Origin: RDYZ01 sp964518905
GTDB lineage: Bacteria > Cyanobacteriota > Cyanobacteriia > Cyanobacteriales > Geitlerinemataceae
Assembly (NCBI GenBank): GCA_964518905.1
Contig: CAZFJL010000002.1
Coordinates: forward strand, 85,267-149,266
DNA: 64,000 bases
Direction of reading: 5' to 3'
Shown: piece after piece, positions 1 through 7,600 of the stretch
Layout: each line of letters opens with the position of its first letter
Position numbering within the stretch: the stretch's first letter is position 1
Notes under the pieces: generated by a model
What the model was told of the DNA's origin: nothing
Database searches by the model: none
Seen by the model: only the letters and a program-made list of their open reading frames with translations
Translations under genes and position numbers: made by a program

Positions 1-986
1 CCGACGTTCTCCTCCCATTTACGCGGCTCGCTCGCGCGGCGAATATTCCGCCAAATTTGCGTTGCGGCCAGGGTTCCATCCGCAACCGCGATCGACACTT
101 GGTTAACCCCCTGCTTGAGATCTCCGAGGGCAAAGATTCGATCGTGGCTAGTTTTCATCATGTCGTTCGTCACCAGGTTTTCGCCGCTCCACTCCAGACC
201 CTCAATACCCTTGAGATATTGATTGTGGTAGATCGAACCCATGCTGATGAGACCCGTAGACGCTTCCACCATCGTCCCGTCAGTCAGTTCAATGCCGCTC
301 ATTTTATGGTTCTCGCCGTGGATTTTGGCGATCGGCGCTTCATAGAGCGGATAGCCATGATCCGCCAGTTTCTGCTTCGTCTCATCGCTGACTTCGCATA
401 ACCCGTGAGTCAGGACAGAAATATACGGCGTAAACCAGTTCAGCACAAAGGCCGCACCGATTTGACCTTCGGTATTGGCAATCAACACCGCCTTTTGATC
501 CCACATATCAAACCCATCGCAAATCATGCAGACATGCAGCGTATAGCCCGCATAGTCGTAGACGTTTTGCATGTTTTCGAGCTGGGGCAGCACATCGATG
601 ACACCCGAAGCGGCGATCAGGTATTTACTGCGAAATACTGGATAGGTGCTGTCTTTTTTGCCGACTTTGACTCGTACCGCCAAGGTATCACCTTCGTCGG
701 TCACCTCTTCCACATAGCCGCGCAGGTGATCTGCGCCCCACTCGATCGCCTGTTTTGTACTGTGGTTGAGAATGTCACGACCGGGCGTATCGGGGTCGAG
801 ACCGACATAATTTCGCAGATCCTGCATCCAGAGCGATCGCCCCTTGCCCTTTTCCACAATCAGGCATTTCAGGCCGTACCGCGCCAGATAAATCGCCGCC
901 GACAGTCCGCCCATGCCGCCCCCAACGACGATCGCGTCGTACACCGTATCGAGGCGAGTCTCAATATTTTTGCTTGATAATTTCAT
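1..986 (-). CDS. FAD-dependent thioredoxin-reductase-like oxidoreductase (3' end cut)
   Basis: This gene runs leftward from the ATG at 986 and is still open at base 1, so the C-terminus is missing; 328 residues are visible. The N-terminus has a Rossmann dinucleotide-binding GGGMGG (about residues 22-27). A CMIC pair (C153, C156) sits where thioredoxin reductases carry the redox-active CxxC. Near the end FALGDLKQG resembles the second FAD-contact motif (GD) of the family. By family it would be a flavoprotein disulfide reductase or oxidase. The unusual cyanobacterial DDOR-type reductases are one possible home, but I cannot place it there by eye. The next gene left is outside the window. FtrV, of the ferredoxin-linked thioredoxin system, lies 3 kb away. 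Confidence 0.8.
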   Translation of the reverse strand, partial: MKLSSKNIETRLDTVYDAIVVGGGMGGLSAAIYLARYGLKCLIVEKGKGRSLWMQDLRNYVGLDPDTPGRDILNHSTKQAIEWGADHLRGYVEEVTDEGDTLAVRVKVGKKDSTYPVFRSKYLIAASGVIDVLPQLENMQNVYDYAGYTLHVCMICDGFDMWDQKAVLIANTEGQIGAAFVLNWFTPYISVLTHGLCEVSDETKQKLADHGYPLYEAPIAKIHGENHKMSGIELTDGTMVEASTGLISMGSIYHNQYLKGIEGLEWSGENLVTNDMMKTSHDRIFALGDLKQGVNQVSIAVADGTLAATQIWRNIRRASEPRKWEENV

Positions 987-1007
987 AGCGGCTCCACGGA
1001 AAGGAAC

Positions 1008-1100
1008 TTGACATGCTCCCCGGACTCTAAGTCCGAGGATTCTAAAGCTAGGCGAACAGACTAGACGGCTGCTCTACTTTTTGGCTGAATGCGTCAGGTA
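1008..1100 (-). mobile_element. IS200/IS605-type end remnant (copy A)
   Basis: The segment opens with TTGACATGCTCCCCGG and a 10-bp imperfect stem (1017-1026 pairing with 1030-1039, loop CTA), then GATTCTAAAGCTAGGCG and GCTGCTCTACTTTTTGGCT. The same blocks recur in the opposite orientation at about 3380-3702. A hairpin close to a GACATG/CATGTC terminus is typical of the right ends of IS200/IS605 (TnpB) elements in cyanobacteria. No tnpA or tnpB reading frame is nearby, so this is a non-autonomous or decayed copy. The family assignment is from memory of such ends. Confidence 0.55.
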
Positions 1101-1163
1101 AGCAGAATGGACGATCGGTTAGATGACGCCGATCCCATTAAAACGCGAATAAAACACAAAATC

Positions 1164-1769
1164 TTAGAACGAGTTCTCGAACACGATCTCATCTAAGGGA
1201 AGCTGACCCGGTTTTTGCCACGGATCTTTCGTCCCTTTACCGATCGCCACCATCGGCCCCAAGACATAATCATTCGGCAACTTCACCAGTTCCGCGACCT
1301 TCTCAAGATCAAACCCGATCATCGGACAGGATTGATAGCCCAGCTCTTGCGCGGCCAACATCAACGTTTGCATCGCCATGCCGATTGATCGTTGTGCTTC
1401 ATCGCGTTGTAGCCACTCGCGCCCCTCATGGAACGGCCCCATCCAGCCCACTAATAAATCAGCGACCTCTTTCGGCGCATTCACCCAGTAGCGTTCCGGG
1501 CTTTTTTCCCAGGCTTTCACATCCGCCGCGAAGAGAACCAGCAGCGACGCATCGGTCATTTGCGCTTGATCATTGCCGAATTCTTGACGAATTTGAGCCC
1601 GGAGTGACGGATCGCGCACGATCACAAAACGCCAGTGCTGAATGTTAAAACTCGTCGGCGCTTGAATCATGGCTTCGAGCAACTGGCGCTCTTCGGCCTC
1701 GGTCATCGCGTGTTCGGGGTCGAAATGCTTTACCGAACGACGGGTATAGATTGCGTCAATCGTATTCAT
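1164..1769 (-). CDS. Nitroreductase family FMN protein
   Basis: The 201-residue protein has the family N-terminus with TRRSVKHF (about residues 9-16), the basic patch that contacts FMN phosphate. QAPTSFNIQHWRF is the conserved S-x-N-x-Q-x-W segment, and a C-terminal GIGKG-type turn (AIGKG) follows. These FMN enzymes reduce nitro-compounds, quinones or enones with NAD(P)H, and the substrate cannot be read from sequence. It stands alone on the minus strand, between the element remnant at 1008-1100 and the peroxiredoxin terminator. The full-length start ATG is at 1769. Confidence 0.85.
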   Translation of the reverse strand: MNTIDAIYTRRSVKHFDPEHAMTEAEERQLLEAMIQAPTSFNIQHWRFVIVRDPSLRAQIRQEFGNDQAQMTDASLLVLFAADVKAWEKSPERYWVNAPKEVADLLVGWMGPFHEGREWLQRDEAQRSIGMAMQTLMLAAQELGYQSCPMIGFDLEKVAELVKLPNDYVLGPMVAIGKGTKDPWQKPGQLPLDEIVFENSF

Positions 1770-1900
1770 AGTTGTGGAGTGGGGAAACGATTGTTGATGC
1801 TGATGTTTGGCAATGCTGCTTTGTTAACGCTGTGGGTCGTGCCGTTCGATCGCGACGCGGTTTCCATGAATTAGATCAGGAAACGACAGCTAAAAAACAA

Positions 1901-1936
1901 GGCAAAGAAGAACAGCCATGAGGTATCTTCTTTGCC
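1901..1936 (-). terminator. Rho-independent terminator of the peroxiredoxin gene
   Basis: A perfect 11-bp stem (1901-1911 with 1926-1936, GGCAAAGAAGA and its complement) has a 14-nt loop. On the minus strand it is followed by TTGTTTTTT. It lies about 50 bases beyond the stop of the peroxiredoxin gene, in the right orientation to end that transcript. Confidence 0.75.
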
Positions 1937-1984
1937 TTTTGCCTGGGTTTGGAAAGTCAGGATTGAGGGTCTCTAGCCGACAAT

Positions 1985-2557
1985 CTAGCCGACAAATTCA
2001 CGAACCGGCGCCGACACACCCGCAGGCTCTTCGCCCTTGAGGTAAGCCAACATCGTGTCAGCGTCCGACACTTCAAACGGATCGGTCGGGCAGTTATCCG
2101 AGAAACCGGCTTCAGCGAAGACTTTCTCGATTTTGCAATCGTTGACGAGCATCGAGTAGCGCCACGAACGGGGGCCAAAGCCAAGGTTGTTTTTGTCAAC
2201 CAGCATTCCCATTTTGCGGGTGAATTCGCCGTTACCGTCGGGCAGCAGCGACACGTTTTTCGCGCCGACTTGCTTGCCCCATTGGAACATCACGAACGCA
2301 TCGTTCACCGACAGGCAGATGATTTCATCGACACCTTGCGCTTTGAACTCTTCAAAAAGTTCTTCGTAGCGTGGCAGGTGGTTGGAGGAACAGGTCGGGG
2401 TGAACGCGCCGGGGAGCGAGAACAGGACGACTTTCTTACCACCAAAAATATCTTGGGTTGTTTTGTCTTCCCAGCGGTAAGGGTTCGGTCCTTCGACGGA
2501 TTCGTCGCGGACGCGGGTTTTAAAGACGACGTCGGGTGCGCGTTCGATAACGGCCAT
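1985..2557 (-). CDS. Type II (Prx5-like) peroxiredoxin
   Basis: The 190-residue thiol peroxidase should reduce H2O2 or alkyl hydroperoxides. The peroxidatic site PGAFTPTC (P49-x3-T53-x2-C56) matches the family PxxxTxxC, and the downstream CSSNHLPRYEE is typical of the Prx5/type II group. I chose the ATG at 2557 rather than the upstream start at 2596 because AAGAGGT lies just before 2557 and the family starts there. It is divergent from a PerR-like regulator with a dyad operator between them. The same pairing is known in Synechocystis (slr1738/sll1621), so control by PerR is likely. It would be served by thioredoxin or glutaredoxin. Confidence 0.9.
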   Translation of the reverse strand: MAVIERAPDVVFKTRVRDESVEGPNPYRWEDKTTQDIFGGKKVVLFSLPGAFTPTCSSNHLPRYEELFEEFKAQGVDEIICLSVNDAFVMFQWGKQVGAKNVSLLPDGNGEFTRKMGMLVDKNNLGFGPRSWRYSMLVNDCKIEKVFAEAGFSDNCPTDPFEVSDADTMLAYLKGEEPAGVSAPVREFVG

Positions 2558-2896
2558 GATTACCTCTTGGTTTCGATCGATAACTTTTGGGAGCATTCGA
2601 GCCCGTTGACGCTTTCACAGAGACAACGAAACTTTGCGCTTCACTCAACTCAGAATAATTCTAAGATAGAATTAAGTCAAGTAAAAAAAATACTCTTGTT
2701 TGAGAAATAGTTAAGACAACGCACAAGACGAATTTGAGTGCGCTACGGTGATAGGCAAAATCACTCAGTTTGGCTCAATCCTGTCGCCGACTTGAGTCGT
2801 CGTGACTCAACTTTGATTCAAGCGTGACTCACCTGTGATTCAGCGATTCGGAATCATGGCCCCGAATCGTGTTAGCCGTTACCTCGGAGCCCACCC
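2558..2896. promoter_or_regulatory. Divergent prx/perR regulatory region
   Basis: This 339-bp gap separates two divergent genes. It contains an AT-rich block (about 2640-2715) with the 19-bp palindrome, and a block at 2792-2850 next to perR in which TGACTCA- and TGATTCA-like heptamers recur. I see no reading frame worth calling inside it. Confidence 0.6.
2656..2674. promoter_or_regulatory. PerR/Fur-box-like operator
   Basis: TAATTCTA-AGA-TAGAATTA is a perfect 8-bp inverted repeat with a 3-bp spacer. It is 19 bp long and AT-rich, the size and symmetry of Fur-family boxes. It sits between the divergent peroxiredoxin and PerR-like genes, about 100 bp upstream of the prx start. PerR binding is inferred from context. 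Confidence 0.65.
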
Positions 2897-3328
2897 ATGC
2901 AAAACCACGCCGATCAAATCGTCCATGCACTGAAAGAAAAGCGGCTTCGGGTGACCCCCCAGCGATTTGCGGTGTATGCCAACTTGCTCGATCGCACCGA
3001 TCACCCGACCGCCGAGCAAATCCTCGGCGACCTCAATCGCGACGCGCCGATGTCCTCGCAGGCGACGGTCTACAGTTCGTTGCAGGCGCTATATCAAGCG
3101 GGCTTGGTGCGAGAAGTTTTGCTAGAGGAAGGCGTGCGCCGCTACGACGCCAATGTCGCGCCCCATCATCATTTTCGTTGCGAGACCTGCGGCACGATCG
3201 AAGATATTGCCTGGGATGATATTCGTGATCTGAGCGTGGGTGGATTACGACCGGGCTTACAGGTTGAACGCTACGAAGTTACGGTCTATGGGCATTGTGA
3301 AGCCTGCACTAAGGCTCATTCGGCATAA
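2897..3328 (+). CDS. PerR-like Fur-family repressor
   Basis: The 143-residue protein has a winged-helix N-terminus (LRVTPQRFAVYANLL, SSQATVYSSLQAL as recognition helix). It has a His cluster (HHH 90-92) and two CxxC pairs (C95/C98 and C134/C137) for the structural zinc. Fur-family regulators use bound metal to sense iron, zinc or peroxide. The divergent peroxiredoxin and the dyad between the genes point to peroxide sensing (PerR). Downstream, 20-30 bp after the stop, the mobile-element remnant begins. Confidence 0.85.
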   Translation: MQNHADQIVHALKEKRLRVTPQRFAVYANLLDRTDHPTAEQILGDLNRDAPMSSQATVYSSLQALYQAGLVREVLLEEGVRRYDANVAPHHHFRCETCGTIEDIAWDDIRDLSVGGLRPGLQVERYEVTVYGHCEACTKAHSA

Positions 3329-3379
3329 AACTGACAACGAACGTGGAGGGCGCATCAGACTAGCTTGCTAGCAATGCCC

Positions 3380-3702
3380 GTTGAAGCGTTAAGCCAAAAA
3401 GTAGAGCAGCAGCCTAGTGCAGCGTCAGGCCAAAGATTTCGGGTTGAGCATCTCTGAAATGCTGCTTCATAAGAGTCTTACTCGGATCGTCTAACCCTAA
3501 ATTTAGCCGTTGACAAAGCACTAGGGGCTGTCATCAATTAAATTGCAGCCTTAATTCCGTAAGAGTTTTAGCCCCTTTTTTTGGTTGGGTCGGGCGTTCA
3601 ACAGCTTACCCCGTAAGGGGTCTGGTGCTAATTGATGACACGCCCTAGTTTGTTCCGCCTAGCTTGAGAATCCTCGGACTTACAGTCCGAGGAGCATGTC
3701 AA
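3380..3702 (+). mobile_element. IS200/IS605-type non-autonomous element remnant (copy B)
   Basis: Read on the minus strand from 3702 it repeats copy A: TTGACATGCTCCTCGG, hairpin, GATTCTCAAGCTAGGCG, and further in GCTGCTCTACTTTTTGGCT (about 3400-3420). The hairpin is a perfect 10-bp stem (3671-3680 with 3684-3693, loop TAC) and ends in GCATGTCAA. Compared with copy A it has about 230 extra bases between the blocks, 124 of which are a separate MITE plus its target duplication. The true outer left edge is not visible. No transposase remains. Confidence 0.55.
3525..3644. mobile_element. 120-bp MITE with CTAG target duplication
   Basis: Terminal inverted repeats are GGGCTGTCATCAATTA (3525-3540) and the complement of 3629-3644 (GGCGTGTCATCAATTA), 14 of 16 matching. 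CTAG flanks both sides (3521-3524, 3645-3648), as expected for the YTAR target of the IS5 group. There is no coding capacity. It lies inside copy B of the IS200/IS605-type remnant, so it arrived later. Confidence 0.75.
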
Positions 3703-3726
3703 ATCAGCCAGCGAGACTGGGAAAGG

Positions 3727-3972
3727 TTACTCGGCGATCGGTTCGAGTTCAAAGTCTTGAAAATGCGCCCGAAATTTTTTCTTCTCGTTCACCTGAAACT
3801 GCACCACGACGGGCATGTTCGGGCTAATCGGGCGACCCTGCCAAGTGTCGAGAACTTTGACCACTTCGCCTTCGCTACCTTGGGTATCGAACGGTTGATT
3901 CCGATGTTCGGGATGAATGTACACCACAACCGAATCTTTAACGCGAACGCGTTGACCTACCTCAATCGACAT
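3727..3972 (-). CDS. ftrV: Ferredoxin-thioredoxin reductase, variable chain
   Basis: The 81-residue protein starts MSIEVGQRVRVKDSVVV and contains HPEHRNQPFD and EGEVV, all characteristic of FtrV. It is the small SH3-like subunit that clamps the catalytic FtrC subunit, through which photosynthetically reduced ferredoxin reduces thioredoxin. The ATG at 3972 is preferred over the open start at 4098, which would add 42 non-conserved residues. It is a single minus-strand gene, and ftrC is not in the window. Confidence 0.92.
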   Translation of the reverse strand: MSIEVGQRVRVKDSVVVYIHPEHRNQPFDTQGSEGEVVKVLDTWQGRPISPNMPVVVQFQVNEKKKFRAHFQDFELEPIAE

Positions 3973-4602
3973 AAATCTACTGGATTTCTCTAAGTTGAAC
4001 AGCGGTATATGCGGCGATCGCGTCAAACTCGCCCAACCATTGAATAGATGAGGTGAGGGACTGGGCGATCGCTGTCGCGTCGATTGTGTTGGCAGCACCT
4101 AAATAGTGCGGAATGCACGCGATCGACACGACGAAACATAGGACATCATCCCACGGATTTTAGAGTCTCGGGATGCGAACCCGGTAATGATCGTGGGGGC
4201 AATGCTGAAGGACAAGCTGAGAGTTCATGCGGACAAGTCTTCGTCAACCTAGCACCAGCGTCTAGCTTTGCTTTGAGTCAATTTGCGTTGAGTCAATTTG
4301 CGTTGAGCCATTTTGCTTTGAGCCAATTTGCGTTGAGCCAATTTGCTTTGAGCCAAAAGGCCAGAGTGTGTGGCGGCACTCCGCGATTTTACGGGCTGAT
4401 TATTCGCGGTTCCCTGCTCTGGGGCGCTACAGTGCAACTGAGCTGCACCCGATCAGAGTGAGCATCTACCAATTTCGCGCGATGGTTTCTCGGGGATATA
4501 CCCGAATCTGAAGCCTCAGCGTGACGATTCCCAGGGGATCGGAAACCCAAAGCAATCGGGTTTCGTCCGTATAAACCAGTAGTCAATTCAGAGAAAATAC
4601 TC
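3973..4602. other. 630-bp gene-free region with tandem repeat
   Basis: This gap separates divergent ftrV and the large repeat-protein gene, so it should hold both promoters. The only clear structure is the 15-bp tandem array at 4267-4356. ORFs crossing it (4084-4461 +, 4249-4437 -, 4389-4661 -) show no family resemblance and read the array in different frames. Confidence 0.5.
4267..4356. repeat. Six 15-bp tandem repeats
   Basis: Six consecutive copies of TTTGCKTTGAGYCAA follow one another without gaps: TTTGCTTTGAGTCAA, TTTGCGTTGAGTCAA, TTTGCGTTGAGCCAT, then three ending in GAGCCAA. The length is a multiple of three, so any frame across it reads as a pentapeptide repeat. It is about 250 bp upstream of the 1187-residue protein gene. 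Confidence 0.9.
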
Positions 4603-7600
4603 ATGCAGCAAGTGACAGGACGGAACACGGCAAAGCGTAAACAGATCGTTGAGGATTCCAAAATTTTCGATGAGCGTGACTATCTGGCGCTGAATCCTGA
4701 TGTAGCGATCGCCGTTAATGCCGGTGAAACTGATGCCCTGTCGCATTTTGTGCGCTTTGGTTGGTCGGAAAGTCGATCATTTAGCCGCTTTTTTGACGCT
4801 CAAACCTATCTCGCGGCTCACGATGATATTGCGGCTGCGGTCGCGATCGAGGAAACCAGCGTTAATGAGCATTTTTTCCGCTTTGGCTTCAGTGAAACGC
4901 GTCAAGTCAATGCCCTGTTTAATTTTGACTATTATCTGAATGCTCAGTCCGACGTTGCTGCTGCTGTGGAAGCGGGTAGCACGACCGCGCTCCAGCATTT
5001 TTTCCAGTTTGGCATCGACGAAGCCCGTAGTTTTACGTCCTATTTCGGCGCAATCCTCAACAGTGAATCGTTCCAAAGCCTGTTCCAAACGGAAATCGGG
5101 GCAAGTTTTGATGTCCAGAGTGCCAGCCAGCTTACCGATGAGCAGGTGATTGACCTGGTAACGAGTCTGGGCGATCGAGCGATCGACTTTGACTATTACC
5201 GCGATCGGCATGGCGTCAGTCTCCAGGACTTTTTCGGTCTACCGGCGATCGAGCTAAGTAACGATCAGATTCGCGCTTTTGCATTTAATCAGGGCGCGGA
5301 AATCGGTCTAGCGCGGACGTCGGTCAACCTCGATGCTTATGCGGCGACCTATTCGACCCAACTAATCGAGTTTTATGGCGCAACAACGATCGAAGACGTG
5401 ACCGAAAGCGAGATCGAAAGCTTCGCGATCGGCGAGGGTCTCGGTCTCGGACTGGACGTGACGGCGTTTCTCGATACGGCCTACTATCGCAGCCAGTATG
5501 GCGCGGCGATCGCGGCCAGCTTCGGCGCGGAGTTTACCGACAGTCAGCTTGTGGGGTTTGTCTTTGGCGACGATGCACCCTACATCGACACGGACTACTA
5601 TCAACAGCTTTTCGGGCAAAACGTCACCGCTGCGGGTGAATTGGTGGCCGACCTCAGCACCGATGACCTGCGCCGCTATGCCCTGACGGAAGGGTTCAAC
5701 GTCGATACGCCGCTGTCACCGTTTAATCTCGAAGCCTGCCGCAGCCAAAATGGCGAAGCGCTGGCGCAGTTTTACGGCGTGGCTGAAGTTGCAACGCTGA
5801 GTCAAACGCAGATTCATGATTTCCTGGTGAGCGACGCCTGGGCGTTTGGCATTTCGATCGCCGATTTCACCGATGCCGCTGCGGTGGAACTGTTCCGATC
5901 GCAAAACCGCGACGCCCTCGCCCAGCGCTACCAAGTGGCGATCGATGCCGTTAGCGAACTCAGCGCCGAGGTCGTGCTCGATTTCCAATTTGGCGGCGCA
6001 TCGAGCGCGATCGATTTCGACTACGTGCGATCGACCTTCAACGGTGACGCCCTCGCCGCGTTTGGCACGGCCAGTGTTGCCCAAGCCACCGACGCGCAAA
6101 TTCTCGACTACGTTTACAGCCAAACCACCGCGATCGCCAGTACAGACCTAGCGCCGATCGACGTGCGGGGCTACCGATCGCGCTACACCAGCGAAATCGC
6201 GACAGCGCTGAATATTTCCACCTCTGAGGTGCTGAAACTCGATCGTCGCGAGATCGAGTCGTTTATCTTCAGTGAGGGCGCAAGTCTGGGTCTGGAGCTG
6301 GCCGAGTTTACCAACTTGAGCTATTTCCGATCGACCTATAGCGCGGCGATCGCCCAGTCGTTCGGCATCGAAGTTAGCGCCGTTAACGAACTGAGCGCCA
6401 CCGATATCACCGGTTGGTACGTCAACGAATCGCGCGATCTGAACATCGACTTTTTGCGCTACCAAATCGAATCGCTCAGTGTCGGGCAACAGGCGCAACT
6501 GTTCTCCAGCGTTGGACTTGAGTTTGACGCCACTGCGTTTATCACCACCGAGCAAGTCACGACCCTAGCCTACAGTTCGGAGTTTTCCGCGCTGTTCCAA
6601 ACCGAAGATCTGCAACTGTCGGTCATCAATGTTGACGCCTACGTCGAAAGCAACGTAGAGGTTCTGTATAAGTTCTACTTTGGCTCTGAGGTTATCCTCA
6701 GCGAACAGACCCGTAGCACCAAGCGTACGGCGGGCGGCTTCAAGATTTCGACCAAAAAGACGAAGAAATCGACCAAAAAGAACACCAATAAAGGCACAAA
6801 GGGAACCAAGAAAACGCGCAAAACCCTGAAAAATTTCGCCGCGACGCTGAAAAAGCTGAAGACGAAAAAGGGCGGCACAGGCAAAAACACCAAGAAAACT
6901 AAGAAAACCGCCACGGTCAAAAACACCAAGCAAACTAACAAGACGAAGAAAACCGGTGATGTCACGATCGTTGAAAGCGTGGACGAGACAACGGTAACGA
7001 CAACGACGGTCACGGTAGCCACAGAGGTGACGATCGAGGCCAAACTCGAAGCCGTCAGCCAACTCTCGCGCGAACAGGTCATCAGCTTCATGTTCGGACG
7101 CGGCGCTAAGACCGGAGTCGAAACCGCCGAATTTATCGAAGTGGATTTCCTGCGTCATGCCTTCGCGTCGGAGCTGCTCGCCACCTACGACGTTTCCACC
7201 ACGAAGGAAATCGACGATCGCCTCGTGATCGATCTGGTCTACGGCGGCCTATCGGGCGATATCGACTTCGCGTTTTATCGCAACGCCCACGCAGCCGAAC
7301 TGACCGCGACCTACGGCCTCGCGATCGAGCAAATCACCGATACGTTAATCCTCGAACACGCCTACGAGTTTGGGGTTGATCAGGGCTTGGCGTTGGCCTC
7401 GTTCGATCAAGAGGCCATCCTCTTGGCTCAAACGGCGACCACCGATCCGGCGATCGACCCGGCCACCGATCCGGCCACCGACCCTAACGTTGACTCCAGC
7501 GTGAACGAAGTCCCGGATGAAGCGACTGTTGATAGTTTCTCGCTCGGTGATTTTGTCGATGTGGACTTCCTGCGCGAAAACTTCGAGGCAGACTTGCTGA

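Larger units (their letters stand above)
3329..3726. other. Gene-free stretch with nested mobile-element remnants
   Basis: Nearly all of this 398-bp gap is accounted for by copy B of the IS200/IS605-type remnant and the MITE inside it. The only ORF over part of it (3664-3993 +) is the antisense shadow of ftrV. Confidence 0.6.

Noticed and set aside
1008..3702. Complete composite transposon
   Set aside because: No transposase gene and no matching target duplications at the outer edges; only end remnants can be supported.
4084..4461. Plus-strand ORF of 125 codons containing FALSQ pentapeptides, resembling a pentapeptide-repeat protein
   Set aside because: The pentapeptides come only from the 15-bp tandem DNA repeat; the rest has no protein character and a minus-strand frame across the same array is equally open.
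6721..6960. Lys-rich core as a frameshift artefact
   Set aside because: The frame stays open for 1187 codons and the same repeat type resumes afterwards, so a double frameshift is not needed.
6565..7158. Long minus-strand ORFs opposite the Lys-rich block
   Set aside because: They are hydrophobic shadows (Phe/Leu/Val) of AAG/AAA/ACC codons on the plus strand; the plus frame is continuous with repeats on both sides.
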